Shown here: positions 60,954-64,000 of the stretch, in pieces
How the letters are laid out: every line of letters begins with the position of its first letter
Position numbering within the stretch: the stretch's first letter is position 1
Assembly: GCA_003586115.2 (NCBI GenBank)
Contig: QVOM02000119.1
Coordinates: 43,774,521-43,838,520 of the forward strand
DNA from: Salvator merianae
Taxonomy: Eukaryota; Chordata; Lepidosauria; Squamata; Teiidae
Direction of reading: 5' to 3'
DNA length: 64,000 bases
Notes under the pieces: model-generated
What the model was told of the DNA's origin: nothing
What the model saw: only the letters and a program-made list of their open reading frames with translations
The model's database searches: none
Position numbers and translations under genes: made by a program

Positions 60954-61322
60954 GGCCTTTTTACACTAGGCCCATGGAGCAATCCAGGCCACTTGCTGCA
61001 TTGCTTCGTTCACACCAGGCCCCACTGCAATCCACCTGAAATTGCCACAGCCCTTCCTGGAGTGATCCAGCTGTGGATTGCTAAAAAGCAGTCCACAGGC
61101 TGACCAGGAGTGGCTGGATCACTCCTGGATAGCAAATCTACCCCCTCTTCCTGGTGCTGCATGGCAAGGGGGCATAGCTGCCAGATCAGCCTGGCAATAT
61201 CTGACCATGGACCAGATGTCAGCTAAGACATTGCATTTGTGATCCAGGCTGGCCATTCACATGACAAGCAACGGTCTCACTCCAACCTTACTGGCCTGGA
61301 ATGGTAAGTGCAAACAGGACCC
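60954..61322 (-). mobile_element. MITE family B-related, copy 4
   Basis: Starts GGCCTTTTTACACTAGGCCC and ends GTAAGTGCAAACAGGACCC, matching family B ends. Inner blocks GGATTGCTAAAAAGCAGTCC and GGAGTGGCTGGATCACTCCT correspond in position and design to the GGACAGCTAAAnTGCTGTCC and GGAGCAGnTGGAnTGCTCCT palindromes of family B. The sequence between is more diverged, so it may be a sister subfamily. The strand is nominal. Confidence 0.55.
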
Positions 61323-61507
61323 AAATGAACTTCAGCTTAAAGCTTGGTTTGGCACAATCAGAAGCATGATACCAAATGTTGCTTCACCTTTCCTCCTGCA
61401 CAAACCCATGCTACCTCAAAATTCAAGGTTTCAAAAAAGCCGATCTCCTCTAACCTTGTCACTAAGTGGAAGTAGATCAATAACAGAGCAGAAAAACAAA
61501 TACTGCC

Positions 61508-61596
61508 ATCTCATTTGTAGTAGTTTTGGGGCTGTTGTGCCATGTTCTATAGTTCTTCTCAGAAGAAACTGGCCTTGAAAGCCTACATTCTACCAA
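61508..61596. mobile_element. Penelope-like 3' end with inverted junction
   Basis: The first part (CATTTGTAGTAGTTTTGGGG to AGTTCTTCT) matches 13316-13363 in the same orientation, so it is minus-strand Penelope 3' sequence. The next part, GAAACTGGCCTTGAAAGCCT ACATTCTACCAA, matches the reverse complement of about 13276-13307 (29 of 32 bases), so it is plus-strand. In the 13.3-kb copy the two blocks are collinear and adjacent; here they face each other. Confidence 0.6.
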
Positions 61597-62539
61597 TACT
61601 GCCTTGCCAGAACAGAAGACACATTTTGCCCAACATTTTGTCTTTGATTCAAAAAGCTCTAGTTAGATTTACACTCAAATGCCAGAGCTGCCTACTGTCC
61701 TCTCACATGGCAGCCCCATGTGCACATCCCAAAGGTCAAAGAAAAGATTCTCCAGTATCCTGTGTTGTGCATAACTGGCAGCTGATGCGTGTGGGATTTG
61801 AAATTGGTCTATGCTAATGACCTTTATGCCAATGCATGTGATTCCTATTCATACAGCAGGGTCTTTGAAGCTAATCCTAAGTTGCTAGCAGCGGCCAGTC
61901 TCCAGAAAGTTCATGACAAGCTGTAATTGAGAGAGCCAGTTTTTTGTTCCCAAATTTCTCACACAGATTGATGACTGCCTTCCAATAGGAATGAGGTTAT
62001 AAACAACCACAGCTACACTAATCGTATTATGGCAGGTATCAGGGGCTTTTAAGGAGCAGGACCTGGGTTATGAAGGAACAGTCTGTGCATCTCTTAATTG
62101 TTGTGTAATAGTTTCTGACTGTCTGTCTGAATGCTTATATTGTATTTTGAGTTGGCTTCACAGGGACGCATTGCAGACTTGAAATCACTTCTGGTGGATG
62201 GTATGAAGGATAAACCACCTTTTTTTTCTTTCCTCTCTGTTCATCCTCCCGCTTCTGTTTTTTTTATCTCTGTATGGAGTTTTACGCAATACCTTTTATG
62301 TTTTTTTTCAGTATAGTGTTTCATTTCAGGAATGATCATATTCCTACTTTTAAGTTGCTTCAAAGCTCCAAATTTTGCCATGTATTCCTCACTGGAAGCT
62401 TTTGAGCAGCAGAGCCCGTTTCCTCCTCTCTGATGGCAGTGAGTTTGATTGGTCAGTCACCTACAAAGATGGAGGCCTTCAGTGTTATAAGGTAAAGAAA
62501 ATAGGCAGGCCGAAGGCTTAGATCTGTATTTGAGTCCAT
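61597..62539. other. unassigned sequence, no gene seen
   Basis: No gene or repeat recognised. Short T runs occur near 62220 and 62300. Confidence 0.5.
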
Positions 62540-63016
62540 GGGCCTGTTTGCACTTCGCAGCATAGAATGGTATAATTATGCCATTCTATGCTGGAACAGA
62601 CCCCACGGTGTGCAGCCACCCACACTGCAAGGGCTGGAACAGACCGGAACTGGGGTTCCAGCACTCACAGTGTAAATGCTGGCCTGCCCACTATGACAGT
62701 GGCAATGGAAATGTCCAACCACTGCCACAGGTTTCAGGGATGCACCACATGACTGCTCAGCTACAGCTGCAGCCACAGTAGTGTCACACTACACCAGAGC
62801 CTGCAGCATTCACACCCAGAAGCAGGTGCAAATGCTGCTGACCAGGAGCAGTCCAACTGCTCCTAGCACAGCTGTGAACAGCAATTTAGCTGTCCACAGC
62901 TAGGAGCATCTGAGAGCATCTGCAGACACTCTTGAATGTTGGGACCTCTGCAAAGTGCAGATGGACTTTGCTAGTAAGCGCCCAGACGCTCACTAGCAAC
63001 AAAGTGCGAACAGGCC
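62540..63016 (-). mobile_element. MITE family B, most complete copy
   Basis: The ends GGGCCTGTTTGCACTT and AAAGTGCGAACAGGCC are inverted repeats. The reverse complement lines up block by block with 7272-7691 and 54976-55438. Sub-terminal TTGCTAGTGA...TACTAGCAA, TAGCTGTGGACAGCTA and GGAGCAGTTGGACTGCTCC are internal palindromes. The element is 477 bp. CCATTCTATGCTGG next to the left end forms a further hairpin with CCATTCTATG...CATAGAATGG at 62562-62592. No target duplication is evident and nothing is encoded. Confidence 0.75.
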
Positions 63017-63375
63017 TCTTTGCTCATACAGTGTCACTATCCTGTTTTATAGGGAACTCAACCTCTGAGCCATTGGAAGGAAAGGGATTCTGCCCATTTT
63101 CTCTTTATGGGCCAACCACCTCATGTGACAAGACTGCAATATTAGTGGGGAACTGAGAAGCTGATACATGGGATAAAGAAAGGACTGTTTTCCCTTCAAC
63201 AGTAGAAATGGTTGTGTGTAGAGCGTATGGGGTGGTGGGAAGGATGAGGGAGACCTTTTGGGCTGCTGAAGACTCAGAGGAGAGCTGTGGATGCAGCCAG
63301 AAGAAGGACATGGGGCCAGTGGTGGCATTTTCCAGTTTTAAAAGGGCACTAGTCAGCTCATCTTTTAGTCACATT
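63017..63375. other. unassigned sequence
   Basis: No gene or repeat recognised. Confidence 0.5.
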
Positions 63376-63555
63376 GGCCCTTTCTGCACTTGGGCTTATT
63401 CCAGATTATATCTCAGAATAAGGACCTGCCACCTGCATGCTAGTGCAGACTATGGTAGGCCCTAGGCAAGACCTTTCACAGTTTGCACTAGCATACGGGT
63501 AGCAGGTCCCTATTCTGAGATATAATCCACAATAAGGCCAAGTGCAGAAAGGGCC
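63376..63555. mobile_element. MITE family C, complete copy
   Basis: A 180-bp element made almost entirely of two ~76-bp inverted arms. GGCCCTTTCTGCACTTGG pairs with CCAAGTGCAGAAAGGGCC without mismatch, and ATTATATCTCAGAATA with TATTCTGAGATATAAT. Further in, GACCTGCCACC and ATGCTAGTGCA pair with their partners with a few changes. A spacer of about 28 nt lies in the middle. Flanks are ATT and ATC, a possible 3-bp duplication. It matches the half element at 20658-20731. Confidence 0.8.
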
Positions 63556-64000
63556 ATCCTTTAAGAAGAAAAACTCTCTCTTTCCCCTTATGTTTCCAGC
63601 CATTACTTTTTATTTGGTGATGTTACTGTTTTCCTCTGTGCCTTTAAGAGGAAGCATGACTGAGGACAGCAAGGGTACAACCTCAAATGTGATTCACTAG
63701 TCATTGACTTCCTTCTCCACCCACATCCAACCTTCAAAAATGTGAAAGAAAACACATCAATAGAGCAAGCATTTTATTGTTTCGATGCGCATCATGACTG
63801 GGAGAAGAAAACACTCTTCAACTAAAGCTTTTCAGGTAAATACCATGGAAGCTACCTGTATTTTAAATTCAAGTATGTGATCTCTTCACCAGAAAGATTT
63901 GGCCATAGAGATGTTCTGAACATGATGCACTTAGTAGAGATATGCTAGTTGGGAAGCATGATGGGGTGTGCGTATCATGAACCATTTCACGAATCACCAG
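63556..64000. other. unassigned sequence to the window end
   Basis: No gene recognised. TAGAGATATGCTAG at 63938 resembles the hAT-type MITE terminus, so the start of another copy may run off the window edge; this is too short to call. Confidence 0.4.

Overview
This window looks like intergenic or intronic DNA from an amniote genome, most likely a squamate reptile (lizard or snake). The evidence is the mix of repeats: decayed L1 ORF2, CR1/L2-clade and BovB/RTE LINE fragments, a Penelope-like element with a GIY-YIG endonuclease, tRNA-derived SINEs, and many short non-autonomous DNA transposons (MITEs) of hAT and Harbinger style. The species cannot be resolved by eye. I see no convincing host protein-coding exon, rRNA, functional tRNA, CRISPR array or operon. 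Every recognisable reading frame belongs to a broken retrotransposon.

Layout. 0-10 kb: two copies of palindromic MITE family A, a CpG-rich 1.2-kb Harbinger-like element with TAA target duplications (4332-5529), a CR1 3' fragment running straight into a hAT terminus (6171-6482), a TTTC microsatellite, a family B MITE (7272-7691), two adjacent long hairpins (7998-8467), and a well-preserved hAT MITE with a perfect 8-bp duplication and a 185-nt T run (9257-9928). 10-20 kb: a Penelope-like endonuclease fragment (13276-14110, minus), an L1 C-terminal fragment (plus), a short family B derivative, a GATA microsatellite and a CR1-type ORF2 C-terminus with its 3' end (19438-20093, minus). 20-30 kb: mostly unassigned, with a 149-bp MITE beside a CR1-type tail (25.7-26.2 kb) and the start of an L1 fragment (29.2-30.35 kb).

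30-40 kb: an L1 C-terminus (34.2-34.7 kb, plus), a tRNA-Ala-like SINE, and the largest LINE piece, an L1 reverse transcriptase domain on the minus strand (35.6-36.95 kb). 40-50 kb: GGAA repeat, family A MITE, two hAT MITEs with 8-bp duplications (43309-43507; 45647-45998) and a tRNA-derived SINE with a CTT tail (48400-48702). 50-64 kb: family D, B and C MITEs, an L2-like reverse transcriptase scrap (55.6-55.9 kb), an 84-nt T run, a BovB reverse transcriptase C-terminal half (59.7-60.5 kb, minus), and a second Penelope scrap in which two segments are inverted relative to each other.

No genes here work together as a system. The most useful content is the set of MITE families that can be defined from within the window: A (4 copies), B (5), C (2), D (2), F (2) and the hAT TAGRGRTGTGC-type copies. 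I found no previously undescribed functional system. The best candidates for something unusual are the homopolymer inside the hAT MITE, the bare poly(T) flanked by a short direct repeat, and the multi-copy family B element.
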